DNA from: Catenulispora yoronensis
Lineage (GTDB): Bacteria; Actinomycetota; Actinomycetes; Streptomycetales; Catenulisporaceae
Assembly (NCBI RefSeq): GCF_039531695.1
Contig: NZ_BAAAQN010000029.1
Coordinates: 65,871 to 129,870 of the forward strand
Reading direction: 5' to 3'
DNA length: 64,000 nucleotides
The notes under the pieces were generated by a model. It worked only from the letters and a program-made list of their open reading frames with translations. It ran no database searches and was not told where the DNA came from. Made by a program: the position numbers and the translations under genes. Positions 41,588-52,304 of this stretch are shown piece by piece (position 1 is the first letter of the stretch; each line of letters begins with the position of its first letter).

Positions 41588-42664
41588 ATGCTGTCGTCCC
41601 GGCGTTCCCGGCAGGTGCTCCGCAATTGCGGCGTGCTCGCCACCGTCCTCAGCGCGACCGTCGCGTGCAGTTCGTCGACCAGCGGCCATGGCAAGGGCGG
41701 CCGCGTGCACCTCGCCTTCATCTACTCCACCACTTCGCAGAACCCGTTCCAGGAGATGGCGTTCGGGGCCAAGGCGGCCGCGCAGGACGCCGGCAACGTG
41801 GACCTGACCGAGAGCGCGCCGCCGAAGATCGACGGCCCGGCCGAGGTGTCGCAGTTCCAGGCCGCGACCCGCACCTCCACCGACGGCATCGCGATGGAGA
41901 CGCTCAACCCGGACCTGTTCGTCCGGCCGCTGAAGCAGGCCTCGGACGCCAAGGTCCCGGTGGTCGCGGTCGACACCGCGCCGCCGGACGGCACCGCGGT
42001 CGGCCTGTACATCGGCAACAGCAACACCGAGCTGGGCCGCAGCCTGGCCACCGAGATCATCAAGCACATCCCGGTCGGCACCACCGGCGAGGTGGTCCTG
42101 GGCAACGACATCCCGGGCCTGGCGCTGCTGGGCCAGCGCCTCGACGGCATGAAGCAGGTGATCCAGGCCGAGCGGCCCACGCTGACCGTCCTGGGCCCGT
42201 TCGACTCCGGCTCGGAGCCGACGGAGAACTTCAACAAGTGGAACGACCTGGTCAAGGCGCACCCGAACGCGGTGGCCTACCTGGGTGCGGGCGCCTCGGA
42301 CGCGGTGTCGCTGGCTCTGATCGAGAAGAACACCGGCAAGAAGTTCCTGGTCGGGTCCTGCGACCCGGACGCGCAGGCGCTGCAGGCGGTGAAGAACGGC
42401 TACGCGGCCGCGCTGGCCTCCCCCGAGCACTGGCTCAAGGGCTACGTCGCCCTGGCCCTGCTGGCCCAGCACGCCTCCACCGGCCAGGCCCTCCCGCAGG
42501 GCTGGTGGAACACCGGATCGCTGATCATCAACTCCGACAACATCGACCAGATCATCGACCGGCAGAGCAGTGAGGCGTCCCGCAAGGCGTGGTTCGCCGC
42601 CGAGGTGAAGAAGCAGCTGGCCGATCCGGCCCAGTACCTCAAGCCGATGAACCAGGCCAACTGA
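41588..42664 (+). CDS. Sugar ABC transporter substrate-binding lipoprotein
   Basis: It is 358 aa with GGGAGG upstream of the ATG. A lipoprotein signal ends in LSATVAC (lipobox Cys ~27). The mature protein is a periplasmic-binding-protein type I fold (Peripla_BP_4): FIYSTTSQNPFQEMAFGAKAAAQDAG, DGIAMETLNPDLFVRPLKQA, VPVVAVDTAPPDG, IGNSNTELGRSLA, GSCDPDAQALQAVKNGYAAALASPEHW. The ligand is probably a pentose or a related sugar; it cannot be told more closely. It is captured outside the membrane and handed to the permease. Confidence 0.92.
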   Translation: MLSSRRSRQVLRNCGVLATVLSATVACSSSTSGHGKGGRVHLAFIYSTTSQNPFQEMAFGAKAAAQDAGNVDLTESAPPKIDGPAEVSQFQAATRTSTDGIAMETLNPDLFVRPLKQASDAKVPVVAVDTAPPDGTAVGLYIGNSNTELGRSLATEIIKHIPVGTTGEVVLGNDIPGLALLGQRLDGMKQVIQAERPTLTVLGPFDSGSEPTENFNKWNDLVKAHPNAVAYLGAGASDAVSLALIEKNTGKKFLVGSCDPDAQALQAVKNGYAAALASPEHWLKGYVALALLAQHASTGQALPQGWWNTGSLIINSDNIDQIIDRQSSEASRKAWFAAEVKKQLADPAQYLKPMNQAN

Positions 42665-42695
42665 CGGACCAGGACTGACGGAAGGGCCGCTGTTC

Positions 42696-44216
<1,521 letters not shown>

Positions 44217-44228
44217 ACAGCGGCCTCG

Positions 44229-44275
44229 ATCGAACTGCGCCATCGACCGAACTGCGCCGTCGACCGAACGGCGGC
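44229..44275. repeat. Near-tandem 17-bp repeats between the ABC operon and gadB
   Basis: atcgaccgaactgcgcc at 44242-44258 is preceded by a 13-base partial copy (44229-44241) and followed by a diverged copy (44259-44275). It is non-coding, lying just after the ATPase stop. Confidence 0.6.
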
Positions 44276-44346
44276 ACCGATGGCAGCCGACCGGCACGCA
44301 TGCCACGTTTGACGCATTCGTGCAGGTCGCGCCGAAGGGGAACGCC

Positions 44347-45744
44347 GTGGTGACTCGCCCAGGTCCGCGCAGGGGCTCCGACTCCTCGATCACCATCAAC
44401 CCGCTGTTCGCCCGCCCCGGCGAGGACCGCGTGATCGACCGGTACCGCCTGGGCGCGGACCGCATGCTGCCGGAGACCGCCTACCAGGTGGTGCACGACG
44501 AGGCGATGCTCGACGGCAACGCGCGCCTGAACCTGGCCACCTTCGTGACCACCTGGATGGAGGACCCGGCGCGCAAGCTCTACGCCGAGACCCTCGACAA
44601 GAACATGATCGACAAGGACGAGTATCCGGCCACCGCCGCCGTGGAGGAGCGCTGCTGGCGCATCCTCGCCGATCTCTGGCACGCGCCCGACCCGGCGGCG
44701 GCGATCGGCTGCTCCACCGTCGGGTCCTCCGAGGCCTGCATGCTCGGCGGCCTGGCCTTCAAGCGCCGCTGGCAGGAGGCGCGCCGGAAGGCCGGCAAGC
44801 CCGCCGACCGCCCCAACCTCGTCATGAGCTCGGCCGTGCAGGTGGTCTGGGAGAAGTTCTGCAACTACTGGGACGTCGAGGCCCGCTACGTGCCGATCAC
44901 CGAGGAGCACAAGACGCTCGACGGCCACGGCCTGGCCGACTACGTGGACGAGAACACCATCGGCGTGGTCGCCATCATGGGTGTCACCTACACCGGCATG
45001 TACGAGCCGATCACGGCCATCGCCGCCGCGCTGGACGAGATCCAACGCACCACCGGCCTGGACATCCCCATCCACGTCGACGGCGCCTCCGGCGCGATGA
45101 TCGCGCCGTTCCTCCAGGCGCCGTTGGAATGGGATTTCCGCATCGACCGCGTGCACTCGATCAACACTTCAGGGCACAAATACGGACTCGTATACCCCGG
45201 CCTCGGCTGGGTGGTCTGGCGCCGGCGCGACCTCCTGCCGGAGAGCCTGGTGTTCAACGTCAGCTACCTCGGCGGCGACATGCCGACCTTCGCCCTGAAC
45301 TTCTCCCGCCCGGGCGCCCAGGTTCTGTTGCAGTATTACCAGTTCCTGCGCCTGGGCCGTGAGGGCTTCCGCGAGGTCCAGCAGGCCAGCCAGGACGTGG
45401 CCCGCTATCTCGCGGCCGGGGTGGACGCCATGGACGCGTTCGAGCTGTGGAACGACGGCACGGACATCCCGGTGTTCGCCTGGCGCCTCAAGGACGACCA
45501 CACCGACAACTGGACCCTCTACGACCTGTCGGACCGGCTCCGGGCCAAGGGCTGGCAGGTGCCCGCGTATCCGATGCCTGACAACCTCTCGGACGTGACG
45601 GTGCAGCGCGTCGTAGTCCGCAACGGCCTGAGCATGGACCTGGCGGACCTCCTGCTGGACGACGTGCGGATCGCCGTCGCGGCCCTGGACCGGCTCACCG
45701 CCCCGCTGCCGGACCGGGCGGCACCGGCGGGGTTCCATCACTGA
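44347..45744 (+). CDS. gadB: Glutamate decarboxylase
   Basis: It is 465 aa from the GTG at 44347, six bases after AAGGGG; a GTG at 44320 is an unsupported alternative. It is a PLP-dependent cytoplasmic enzyme converting glutamate to GABA with proton consumption. Family marks are INPLFARPGE, EYPATAAVEERC, IGCSTVGSSEACMLGG, IHVDGASGAMIAPF (PLP-binding Asp) and INTSGHKYGLVYPGLGW with the Schiff-base Lys278. The end is close to the normal GAD length. No glutamate/GABA antiporter gene lies next to it in the window. Confidence 0.95.
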   Translation: MVTRPGPRRGSDSSITINPLFARPGEDRVIDRYRLGADRMLPETAYQVVHDEAMLDGNARLNLATFVTTWMEDPARKLYAETLDKNMIDKDEYPATAAVEERCWRILADLWHAPDPAAAIGCSTVGSSEACMLGGLAFKRRWQEARRKAGKPADRPNLVMSSAVQVVWEKFCNYWDVEARYVPITEEHKTLDGHGLADYVDENTIGVVAIMGVTYTGMYEPITAIAAALDEIQRTTGLDIPIHVDGASGAMIAPFLQAPLEWDFRIDRVHSINTSGHKYGLVYPGLGWVVWRRRDLLPESLVFNVSYLGGDMPTFALNFSRPGAQVLLQYYQFLRLGREGFREVQQASQDVARYLAAGVDAMDAFELWNDGTDIPVFAWRLKDDHTDNWTLYDLSDRLRAKGWQVPAYPMPDNLSDVTVQRVVVRNGLSMDLADLLLDDVRIAVAALDRLTAPLPDRAAPAGFHH

Positions 45745-45798
45745 GCGAGCGGTTCACCGAGTGAGCGGGTGCGGTCCGCCGCGTCTGACCCGAGTTCC

Positions 45799-46659
45799 TC
45801 AGCGCTCGACCACCACGACATGGGCCTGGATCTTTCCGTCGACGGCTCCCGCCCCGAACTCGCGAAGGATCGCCGCCTCCGCGACGTCCGTCGCGTCGTC
45901 GAGCCGCGCCGCGTCCCGGTCCTCGATCTCATTGCGCAGCGGCGATCCGAGGCAGAACGCGATGGCGGGAACCCGTGCGGAATCGGCGCGGCTCCGCTCG
46001 GTGAGGGTGGTGACCTCTGGCGTGGTGGCGAACCCGGCTGCCCGCAGATCCCGTTCGATCACGCCGACGTCGTGGTAACCGTGCGGAGTGCGGGCCAGGA
46101 ACCGCGGCGGGTCGTCGGGGAAGACAGCCTCCAACGATCTGGTGATCACATCGGCGAACTCGTTGTCCTCGATACGGTCCCAGACGTTGAAGAACAGCGC
46201 GCCTCCGGGCCCGAGCACACGATGCGCCTCGGCGAAGGCCGCCACCTTGTCCGGCGGGAACATGAACCCGAACTGGCACACGACCGCGTCGAACTCGCCG
46301 TCGCGGAACGGCAGGTCGGTGGCGTCCGCCCGACCCCACTGCACGGGCCGCGAAGTGCCGGTCTCGGCGGCCAGATCGAGCATCGACTGATTCAGGTCCG
46401 TGGCGATGATGGAGACGCTGTCCGGCAGGGCGGAAGCCAGATGCCGCGTCGCGACGCCGGTGCCGGCCGCGATCTCCAGGACCCGGGTCACGGGTCGCGC
46501 CGCTACGCGGTTCGCGAGGTCGACGGCGTACGGCTCGAAGATCAGCGGTACGAAGTACTCCTCGTAGAACCTCGGAATCGAACCGGTGAAGGCTTTGTCG
46601 GGGCCGGTGTCGGGGCCGGTGTCGGGGCCAGTGTCAGGGCCAGTGTCGGGGCCGGTCAC
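45799..46659 (-). CDS. Class I SAM-dependent methyltransferase with GPDT repeats
   Basis: It is 286 aa from the GTG at 46659 (AGGAGG five bases upstream). Residues ~2-21 are five copies of G-P-D-T. The rest is a Methyltransf_11-type domain: VTRVLEIAAGTGVATRHLA (SAM loop), IIATDLNQSMLDLA, WGRADATDLPFRDGEFDAVVCQFGFMFPPDK and ALFFNVWDRIEDNEF. The N-terminal FYEEYFVPLIFEPYAVDLANRV is seen in ubiquinone/menaquinone-like small-molecule methyltransferases. The substrate is unknown. It converges on gadB. Confidence 0.88.
   Translation of the reverse strand: MTGPDTGPDTGPDTGPDTGPDKAFTGSIPRFYEEYFVPLIFEPYAVDLANRVAARPVTRVLEIAAGTGVATRHLASALPDSVSIIATDLNQSMLDLAAETGTSRPVQWGRADATDLPFRDGEFDAVVCQFGFMFPPDKVAAFAEAHRVLGPGGALFFNVWDRIEDNEFADVITRSLEAVFPDDPPRFLARTPHGYHDVGVIERDLRAAGFATTPEVTTLTERSRADSARVPAIAFCLGSPLRNEIEDRDAARLDDATDVAEAAILREFGAGAVDGKIQAHVVVVER
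46597..46656 (-). repeat. Five tandem 12-bp units at the 5' end of a methyltransferase gene
   Basis: Units gtcggggccggt and variants at 46597-46608, 46609-46620, 46621-46632, 46633-46644 and 46645-46656 encode Gly-Pro-Asp-Thr five times directly after the start codon. Confidence 0.95.
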
Positions 46660-46694
46660 GGTGTCCTCCTGGGTGGTCGATCGCAGAACACTGT

Positions 46695-48404
46695 TCACAT
46701 GCGCCAGATCTGACCGGTGTAGTTCCCGCACGGATTCAGCACGAGATTGACATAGTTGGCCGGAGCCCCGGCGGTGTCAAGGCACAGGCCGCTGCTCTGA
46801 TTAGTGATGTGACCAGTGGCATTGTCATACGTCCATTGCTGAACCGCGTATCCGCCGCACTGGCTGAGGACCACAGCCGAGCCCCTGGCCGGCGACGGAC
46901 CGGTGTCCATGCAGAACCCGGTCGGAGTGTTGGCGAGGCGATGGCTCGTCCCGTCGTAGGCCCAGGTCTGGCCGCTGAAGTTGCCGCAGGTGCGGACCTG
47001 GACGGCGATGCCGGTCGCCTGGGGACCGTTCGTGTCGATGCACAGGCTGTTGGAGACGTTTGTGATCTTTCCTTGCGAACCCTGGACCGGAGGAGCCAGC
47101 GCCGTTTTGGAGGTCGGCGAGTCGGGGGCCGGGGGGTTCGCTCCGGCGGACGAGCTGCTGGCCGACGTGGAGATCGTGCTCCCGCCAGTGGCGACCTGTG
47201 AGGTACTGCCGCTGCTGCTCAGCCCGCCGGTCAGGGCCACGACGCCGCCCACGACCAGCGCCACGCCGCAGACCGACGAGGCGATCGTCAGCGCCCTGCG
47301 GCGGAGCAGGCGCGGCTGGAGTGGAGCCTCGACCACGATCGGCGCGTGCGCCACATAGCCCAGTGGGAATTCCTGGGACACGGTCGCCGAAGGCTGGTCG
47401 TAGAAGGTGCGAGCCGAAACGCCGCCGACGCTGCCGCTTCCGCTTCGGCTTCCGCTTCCGACTCCAGTCCCGCTCCCAAAACCAGTCCCGCTCCCGAATC
47501 CAGTCCCGGTCCCGTTACCAGTCCCGCTCGCGCCGCCGGTCCCGCTCTGGCTCCCGCTCGCGCCGCCGCCCCAGGTCCCGCCGCCCGCCAACAGCGCCCG
47601 GGCCCGCGCCACGTCGGGCCGGTCACCCGGCTGCTTCAGCGTCAGCGCCTCGATCAACGTCTTCAAGTCGCCGCCGGCGCGCCGCATCGCGGGCAGCGGC
47701 TCGATCAGCACCGCGGTGAGCGTCCCCTGCATGTTCTCGCGCCGGAACGGCGACACGCCTTCCACCGCGTGGTAGAGCGTCACTCCCAGCGAGAACAGGT
47801 CCGACGCCAGTCCCCCGCCGTGCCCGTCGACACGTTCCGGCGCCGTGTACTCCATCGTGCCGACGAACAACCCCGTGCTGGTCAACCCGGTGTCGCCGCT
47901 CCGCTTCGCGATGCCGAAGTCGGTCAGCAGCACCCGGCCGTCGTCGGCCAGCATGATGTTCCCGGGCTTGACGTCCCGGTGCGCCACCCCGGCCGCGTCC
48001 GCCGCCCCGAGCGCGGACAGCATCCCGTCCGCGATGATCGCCACCTGCTCCGGCGCCAGCGGTCCGGCCGCCAGGACGTCGCGCAGCGACCGGCCCCGCA
48101 CCAGCTGCATCACGATCCACGGCGCGCCGTCCTCGATCACGACGTCGTACACCGGAACGACGTTCGGATGGTCGGCGAGCGCCGCCGCCGTGCGTCCCTC
48201 TCGCAGGGCCCTGGCGACCTGGGTCTCGCGCTCGGCCTCCGACGACTGCGGGATCCCGACCTCTTTGAGCGCGACGCGCCGATCCAGCTGCTCGTCCAGC
48301 CCTTCCCAGACCCGGCCCATCCCGCCCGTGCCGATCGCGGCGATCAGCCGGTACCTCCCGGCGATCACGCGCTCGGCAGCGTTATCCCCCACCCACACAG
48401 CCAT
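46695..48404 (-). CDS. Ser/Thr protein kinase with extracellular ricin-type lectin domain
   Basis: It is 569 aa. Residues ~14-265 are a Hanks-type kinase: GTGGMGRVW, Lys47 in RVALKEV, HRDVKPGNI (142-150), DFGIAK and APE in YTAPERV. A Gly/Ser/Thr repeat linker follows (~275-325), then one membrane helix (~371-393) and a Ser/Pro spacer. Residues ~446-569 are a beta-trefoil of the ricin B lectin type with three QxW motifs (QTW, QQW, QIW). The layout is a membrane receptor kinase binding a glycan outside. The ATG at 48404 is used; a GTG at 48398 fits the GGGGG ribosome site better. Confidence 0.92.
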   Translation of the reverse strand: MAVWVGDNAAERVIAGRYRLIAAIGTGGMGRVWEGLDEQLDRRVALKEVGIPQSSEAERETQVARALREGRTAAALADHPNVVPVYDVVIEDGAPWIVMQLVRGRSLRDVLAAGPLAPEQVAIIADGMLSALGAADAAGVAHRDVKPGNIMLADDGRVLLTDFGIAKRSGDTGLTSTGLFVGTMEYTAPERVDGHGGGLASDLFSLGVTLYHAVEGVSPFRRENMQGTLTAVLIEPLPAMRRAGGDLKTLIEALTLKQPGDRPDVARARALLAGGGTWGGGASGSQSGTGGASGTGNGTGTGFGSGTGFGSGTGVGSGSRSGSGSVGGVSARTFYDQPSATVSQEFPLGYVAHAPIVVEAPLQPRLLRRRALTIASSVCGVALVVGGVVALTGGLSSSGSTSQVATGGSTISTSASSSSAGANPPAPDSPTSKTALAPPVQGSQGKITNVSNSLCIDTNGPQATGIAVQVRTCGNFSGQTWAYDGTSHRLANTPTGFCMDTGPSPARGSAVVLSQCGGYAVQQWTYDNATGHITNQSSGLCLDTAGAPANYVNLVLNPCGNYTGQIWRM

Positions 48405-48548
48405 CCCCCTGCGATCCTTGGCTTCCAGGCTCCTATGCACTCAGCCTCCCAAGGCTCCCACGGCCCGACCCCTGCCACAGCCCACCGTGACGTCTTCGCC
48501 ACCGAAATAATCTTTCTGCCGGCGGTTGGACATCGCTAGCCTTGAGCT

Positions 48549-49421
48549 GTGCCAGGGCGAAAGAACCACAGCTCGTCGTCCCGTAAACCCCGGGGCTTCA
48601 CCGCCCGGCTGCAATGGTTCTGGAAGCGCTATGTCTGGGACGGTTCCGCCGACGTCGGCCGTCCGAAGCCCGTTCCGGTGGAGAAGCCGGTCAAGACGAT
48701 CGCTTTGCGCCGCGTCGATCCCGCGCGCTGGGCTGCGCTGTGCGAGAGTCTGCGCGCTCATGTGGAGCCGCAGCTGGTGGCGGTCGGCGAGAAGCTCGCC
48801 GCCTCGGAGTTGGCTCTGCGTTACGGCGAGAGTCAAGCGACCCGCGAATACCTGCTGGCGCTCGACGCCTACTCGGCAGCGGGAAAGCTGTTCGACGACG
48901 CCAAGGAGCCCGTGGAGCTGGCCGGGGTATCGGCGCTGGTCGACATCGCTTCGACGCACTTCGCGGGCGCCGTCGCGCGGAACCAGGGAAAGCAGGCTCC
49001 GCGTCGCAGGACCCGCTGTTTCTACAACCCGATGCACGGTGTGGCGTCCAAGGCCCCGGATCCCTCCCATACTCCGCGGAAGCGGCGGCGGCAGGCCCAG
49101 GTGTGGAACAAGGGGGCGGTGGTCCCGATGTGCGCGGACTGCCGACGGCGCAGCCAGACGGACCAGCCGCTGGACATCGTGCCGGTGGCGATCAGCGTCC
49201 GGGTCCGGCGGCGGACGCGGGAACTGGTCGAAGTGCCCTATTTCGCAGTGCCGCAGGACCGGTCGCTGTGGTCGGCGACCGGCTACGGGAGCCTGCCGGG
49301 CAGTTCGGATGTGGAGTTGGTGCGGCGGGTGCTACGGGGTGAGTACCGGCAGACTCCGGCGACAGGTGCCGATTTGATGCTGGGCGCCAGGAAGCGCGGG
49401 TTGTTCGGGCGGCGTGGCTGA
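48549..49421 (+). CDS. Hypothetical protein with zinc-ribbon-like Cys cluster
   Basis: It is 290 aa. The GTG start lies six bases after TAGCCT (48537-48542), so it is probably leaderless. The N-terminus is basic with an aromatic RLQWFWKRYVW. The middle is helical (LRAHVEPQLVAVGEKLAASELALRYGESQATREYLLALDAYSAAGKLFDDA). The C-terminal part has CFYNPMH followed, after a basic stretch, by VVPMCADCRRR, a potential Cys-His-Cys-Cys zinc site. It then gives strands that end in SSDVELVRRVLRGEY. Family not recognised. It diverges from the lectin kinase across 144 bases, so a functional tie is possible. Confidence 0.72.
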   Translation: MPGRKNHSSSSRKPRGFTARLQWFWKRYVWDGSADVGRPKPVPVEKPVKTIALRRVDPARWAALCESLRAHVEPQLVAVGEKLAASELALRYGESQATREYLLALDAYSAAGKLFDDAKEPVELAGVSALVDIASTHFAGAVARNQGKQAPRRRTRCFYNPMHGVASKAPDPSHTPRKRRRQAQVWNKGAVVPMCADCRRRSQTDQPLDIVPVAISVRVRRRTRELVEVPYFAVPQDRSLWSATGYGSLPGSSDVELVRRVLRGEYRQTPATGADLMLGARKRGLFGRRG

Positions 49422-49425
49422 CCGG

Positions 49426-50061
49426 TCAGCTCGCCCGGTCGGAGCACTCAGCCCGATCCGAACGCTCGGCCCGGCCGAGCCGGTCGTCCCCGCCGGCCAC
49501 CGCTCCCAGCATGCCCGCCAGCAAATCGGCGACCCGCGCGTCGTCGGCGCCGACCAGCGCCGGAGTGCCGATCACCGAGCGCATCAACCAGGTTCCGGCC
49601 ACCAATGCCAAACCGAGCTCGGCGCGCAGCTCAGCCTCAGGACCCTGCCACTCCCCCGCCGCGATCCGCGATTCGAGCAACGCCTCGACGCCTCGGCGCA
49701 GCGCGTCGGACGTCTCAGGATCCTGCGCCGATCGGACCATCAGCAGAAACGGGTCCGGTTCCTCGTCGCCGGGCGCGTTCCCTTCGGAGATGGAGCGCGC
49801 GATACCCGAGGACAGCAGCCCTTCGGGCGCGCCCTTGACCGCCGACACACCGAACGCCCGTTCGACCGCCTGAGCGAACAGCCCTTCCTTCGACCCGAAG
49901 TACCGGTTGATCAGCATCGCCGTCACCCCGGCCCGCTGCGCGATCTGCCGCACTCCCGCCCGGGCATAGCCGTGCAACGTGAACTCCACCACCGCGGCCT
50001 GGAGGATCACCTCACGAGTCACAGCGCGGTCGCGCTTGCGAGGAAGCCGCGCAGCAGTCAT
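49426..50061 (-). CDS. TetR-family transcriptional regulator
   Basis: It is 211 aa from the ATG at 50061. The N-terminal helix-turn-helix reads REVILQAAVVEFTLHGYARAGVRQIAQRAGVTAMLINRYFGSKEGLFAQAV (~15-65), the classic TetR pattern. The rest is a ligand-binding helical domain. A TATGCT box on the minus strand (agcata at 50069-50074) lies seven bases before the ATG with no ribosome site, which suggests leaderless expression. Its target is not obvious; the nearest candidate is the DUF1062 gene upstream on the same strand. Confidence 0.9.
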   Translation of the reverse strand: MTAARLPRKRDRAVTREVILQAAVVEFTLHGYARAGVRQIAQRAGVTAMLINRYFGSKEGLFAQAVERAFGVSAVKGAPEGLLSSGIARSISEGNAPGDEEPDPFLLMVRSAQDPETSDALRRGVEALLESRIAAGEWQGPEAELRAELGLALVAGTWLMRSVIGTPALVGADDARVADLLAGMLGAVAGGDDRLGRAERSDRAECSDRAS

Positions 50062-50228
50062 GCACGGGAGCATACGTCTACTGCGCGTGGCGACGGGTGC
50101 ACATTCCAGGGGGCGGCCGCCATCACGGCCAGGCACCAGGTACCTGACCGCGACGGTGTGTCCGTCTGACTCAATTGTCTGTTTTCCGGCTAACTCGACA
50201 TCCTCACAGAGCCACCATCAGGAGTTCC

Positions 50229-50807
50229 TCACTCCCACCGCATCACGAAGCTGAAATCCCGCGCGCGGCGGCCGGTCAGCTTCTCGGCGGAGGTGAGGCG
50301 TCCGGTGGCGATGTGCCTGGTGACCTCGGCGCGGGGGACGTCCAGACCGAGGGCGATGAGGGTCGTCGTGCGCAGCGGGATGCGATGGGTGAAGGTGACG
50401 TCGACATCGAGGATGTCGGCTTTCGGAAGTTCGATGGGGTCCATGTCGAGCCTCCAGGCTTCGGACCAGTCGAGGGTGAGGCCGTTGCGGTGCGCCAGCT
50501 GCGGATCGGTCAGCAGGCGGGCGGCGAGGGCCGCGTCGTTGGCGTGGAAACCGGCGAGCATCGCCGGGTCGATGGCGCGGACCTGCCCGCGTTCCAGGAC
50601 CGTCAGCTTGGCGGTGTCCCCGCACGCGACGCAGAGTGCCAGCAGCCAGACATCGAGCAGCTTGTGGTTCGCGTTGACGCGGAAGCGGCCCTGGGTCCGG
50701 AGCTCTGTCGAGGGACAGGCGCGGCAGCGGCGGCGGATGGTCGGGAGGGCGTGCGGGCGTACGTACCACCGGGTGGAGGCGCGCACGGCGAAGGTGTTTT
50801 CGGGCAC
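50229..50807 (-). CDS. DUF1062-family protein
   Basis: It is 192 aa. The N-terminal part has WYVRPHALPTIRRRCRACPST, FRVNANHKLLDVWLLALCVACGDTAKLTV, giving a four-Cys C-x2-C / C-x2-C pattern like a zinc ribbon. The remainder is WSEAWRLDMDPIELP, VTFTHRIPLRTTTLIALGLDVPRAEVTRHIATGRL. This matches the DUF1062 layout; function unknown. The GTG at 50807 has no ribosome site and an internal GTG at 50786 is possible. Confidence 0.75.
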   Translation of the reverse strand: MPENTFAVRASTRWYVRPHALPTIRRRCRACPSTELRTQGRFRVNANHKLLDVWLLALCVACGDTAKLTVLERGQVRAIDPAMLAGFHANDAALAARLLTDPQLAHRNGLTLDWSEAWRLDMDPIELPKADILDVDVTFTHRIPLRTTTLIALGLDVPRAEVTRHIATGRLTSAEKLTGRRARDFSFVMRWE

Positions 50808-51048
50808 CAGGAAATGGCCGATCTGCTACGAGATCTCGTTGAGACGTCGGCGGCGCACAGCGAGGTGCGGCACCGGCTCGGCGCACGGTTGCCAGGGAAG
50901 GGCAGCCCGGACGTCGATGACCTGCCGAGGGCACGAGGTGATAGGCGTGCGGCAGCGGACCGGCAGCGCGAACGCGCGCTACACGGCCGCGGGTACGTCA
51001 GCCGTCATTCGGCGACGTGCCTGCTCGGCGCGATGAACGTCTCAGCTG

Positions 51049-51288
51049 GTGTACAACGGCCCGTCCTGGACGAAGGATCCGGTCGCCTGCGGCGTGGCCT
51101 GGCGTGACCCGGTTGACGGCGCGACGGTAGTACACGGTGACGACGAGGTGCCACTGATTTATTCACCGGACCTATACGCGCGACCACCCACCGACCTGCC
51201 CACCGATTCCTTTTCTCCGCGGCCCCGGTCTACACAGCCGACGGCACACCCGCCGACGGGACGTGCCGAACCGAGGATGGAGAGCTGA
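51049..51288 (+). CDS. Possible DUF397-like small protein
   Basis: It is 79 aa. The first 45 residues (SWTKDPVACGVAWRDPVDGATV..VPLIYSPDLYA) resemble DUF397: a W-x-K opening, a Cys before VA-RDP and a L-x-Y/F-x-P/T end. The last 25 residues are Pro-rich and look unconstrained. DUF397 proteins normally accompany an XRE-type regulator, but none lies upstream. It may be an orphan or a decaying gene. The 241 bases before it (50808-51048) hold nothing else credible. Confidence 0.4.
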   Translation: MYNGPSWTKDPVACGVAWRDPVDGATVVHGDDEVPLIYSPDLYARPPTDLPTDSFSPRPRSTQPTAHPPTGRAEPRMES

Positions 51289-51293
51289 TAGTC

Positions 51294-52286
51294 GTGAGTG
51301 TTCCCACCACCATGCGGGCCCTGGAGCAGACGTCGCTGATGGGACCGCAGGACATGCGGTCGGTCAGCGACGCCCCGGTACCGGTCCCCGGCCCCGGCGA
51401 AGTGCTGATCCGGGTGGAGGCCGCCGGGGTGAACTTCGCCGACCTGTCGAGGGCCCGCGGCACGTTCCGGAACGGCCCGCAGCCTCCCTACATCGCAGGG
51501 TTCGAAGCCGCTGGCAAGGTGGTCGCGGTCGGCCCCGGCGTGACCTGGCCGGCGCTGGGAACCCCGGTGGTCGGCGTCGGAGACGGCGCCTTCGCCGAGT
51601 ACCTGCTGCTACCGGCCGCCGGCGCCGTTCCGGTCCCCGCCGGGTGGAGCAGCGGGCAGGCGCTGGGCCTGGTGGTGAACTGGCCGACGGCGTTGGCGGC
51701 GCTCAAGCCGATGGGCCGGGTGGCGGCCGGGGAGACCGTCCTGGTCCACGCTGCCGCGGGCGCTACCGGTCGCGCCGCGGTCGCCATCGCCAAGCACTAC
51801 GGCGCGACGGTCATCGGGGCGGCGTCGCCGAGTAAGCACGAGGTGGTCCGGTCCCTCGGCGCCGACCATGTGGTGGACGCGAACGCCGACGACCTCGCCG
51901 CGCAGGTGCTGAGCCTGACCGACGGCGCCGGCGCGGACCTCGTGCTGGAGACCAACGGCGGCGCCACGTTCCAAGCCAGTCTGGCCGCCGCGAAGCGGGT
52001 GACCGGCCGGGTGGTGGTCCTCGGGCTGGCCGGGGGCGAGGCCGCGGTCACCAACTGGGATCTGGTCTACCGGCACCAGGTCCACGTCATCGGCCTCAAC
52101 ATCGGCGTCCTGATCGCGACCGCGCCACAGATGTTCGGCGAGATCGTGGGCGAGATGGCGGCGCTCGTCGCGGCGGGCGTCCTCGTTCCCTCCGAGCCCA
52201 CCGCCTACGATCTGGCCGACGGCGGGACGGCGCTGCTGGATCTCGAAGGCCGTCGAACCGTCGGCAAACTGGCCCTGCGCCCCTGA
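51294..52286 (+). CDS. Zinc-free NADPH:quinone oxidoreductase (MDR superfamily)
   Basis: It is 330 aa. A GroES-like N-domain (GEVLIRVEAAGVNFADLSRARGTF, GFEAAGKVVAVGPGV) is followed by a Rossmann domain with VLVHAAAGATGRAAVAIAKHYGATVIGAASPSKHEVVRSLGADHVVDAN. The catalytic-zinc Cys and His are absent, as in quinone reductases or enoyl reductases. It should use NADPH for two-electron reduction of quinones or similar. The next gene, an ECF sigma factor, starts 18 bases after its stop and is probably co-transcribed. Confidence 0.9.
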   Translation: MSVPTTMRALEQTSLMGPQDMRSVSDAPVPVPGPGEVLIRVEAAGVNFADLSRARGTFRNGPQPPYIAGFEAAGKVVAVGPGVTWPALGTPVVGVGDGAFAEYLLLPAAGAVPVPAGWSSGQALGLVVNWPTALAALKPMGRVAAGETVLVHAAAGATGRAAVAIAKHYGATVIGAASPSKHEVVRSLGADHVVDANADDLAAQVLSLTDGAGADLVLETNGGATFQASLAAAKRVTGRVVVLGLAGGEAAVTNWDLVYRHQVHVIGLNIGVLIATAPQMFGEIVGEMAALVAAGVLVPSEPTAYDLADGGTALLDLEGRRTVGKLALRP

Positions 52287-52304
52287 CGAGCCGAAGGCAC
52301 CGAG

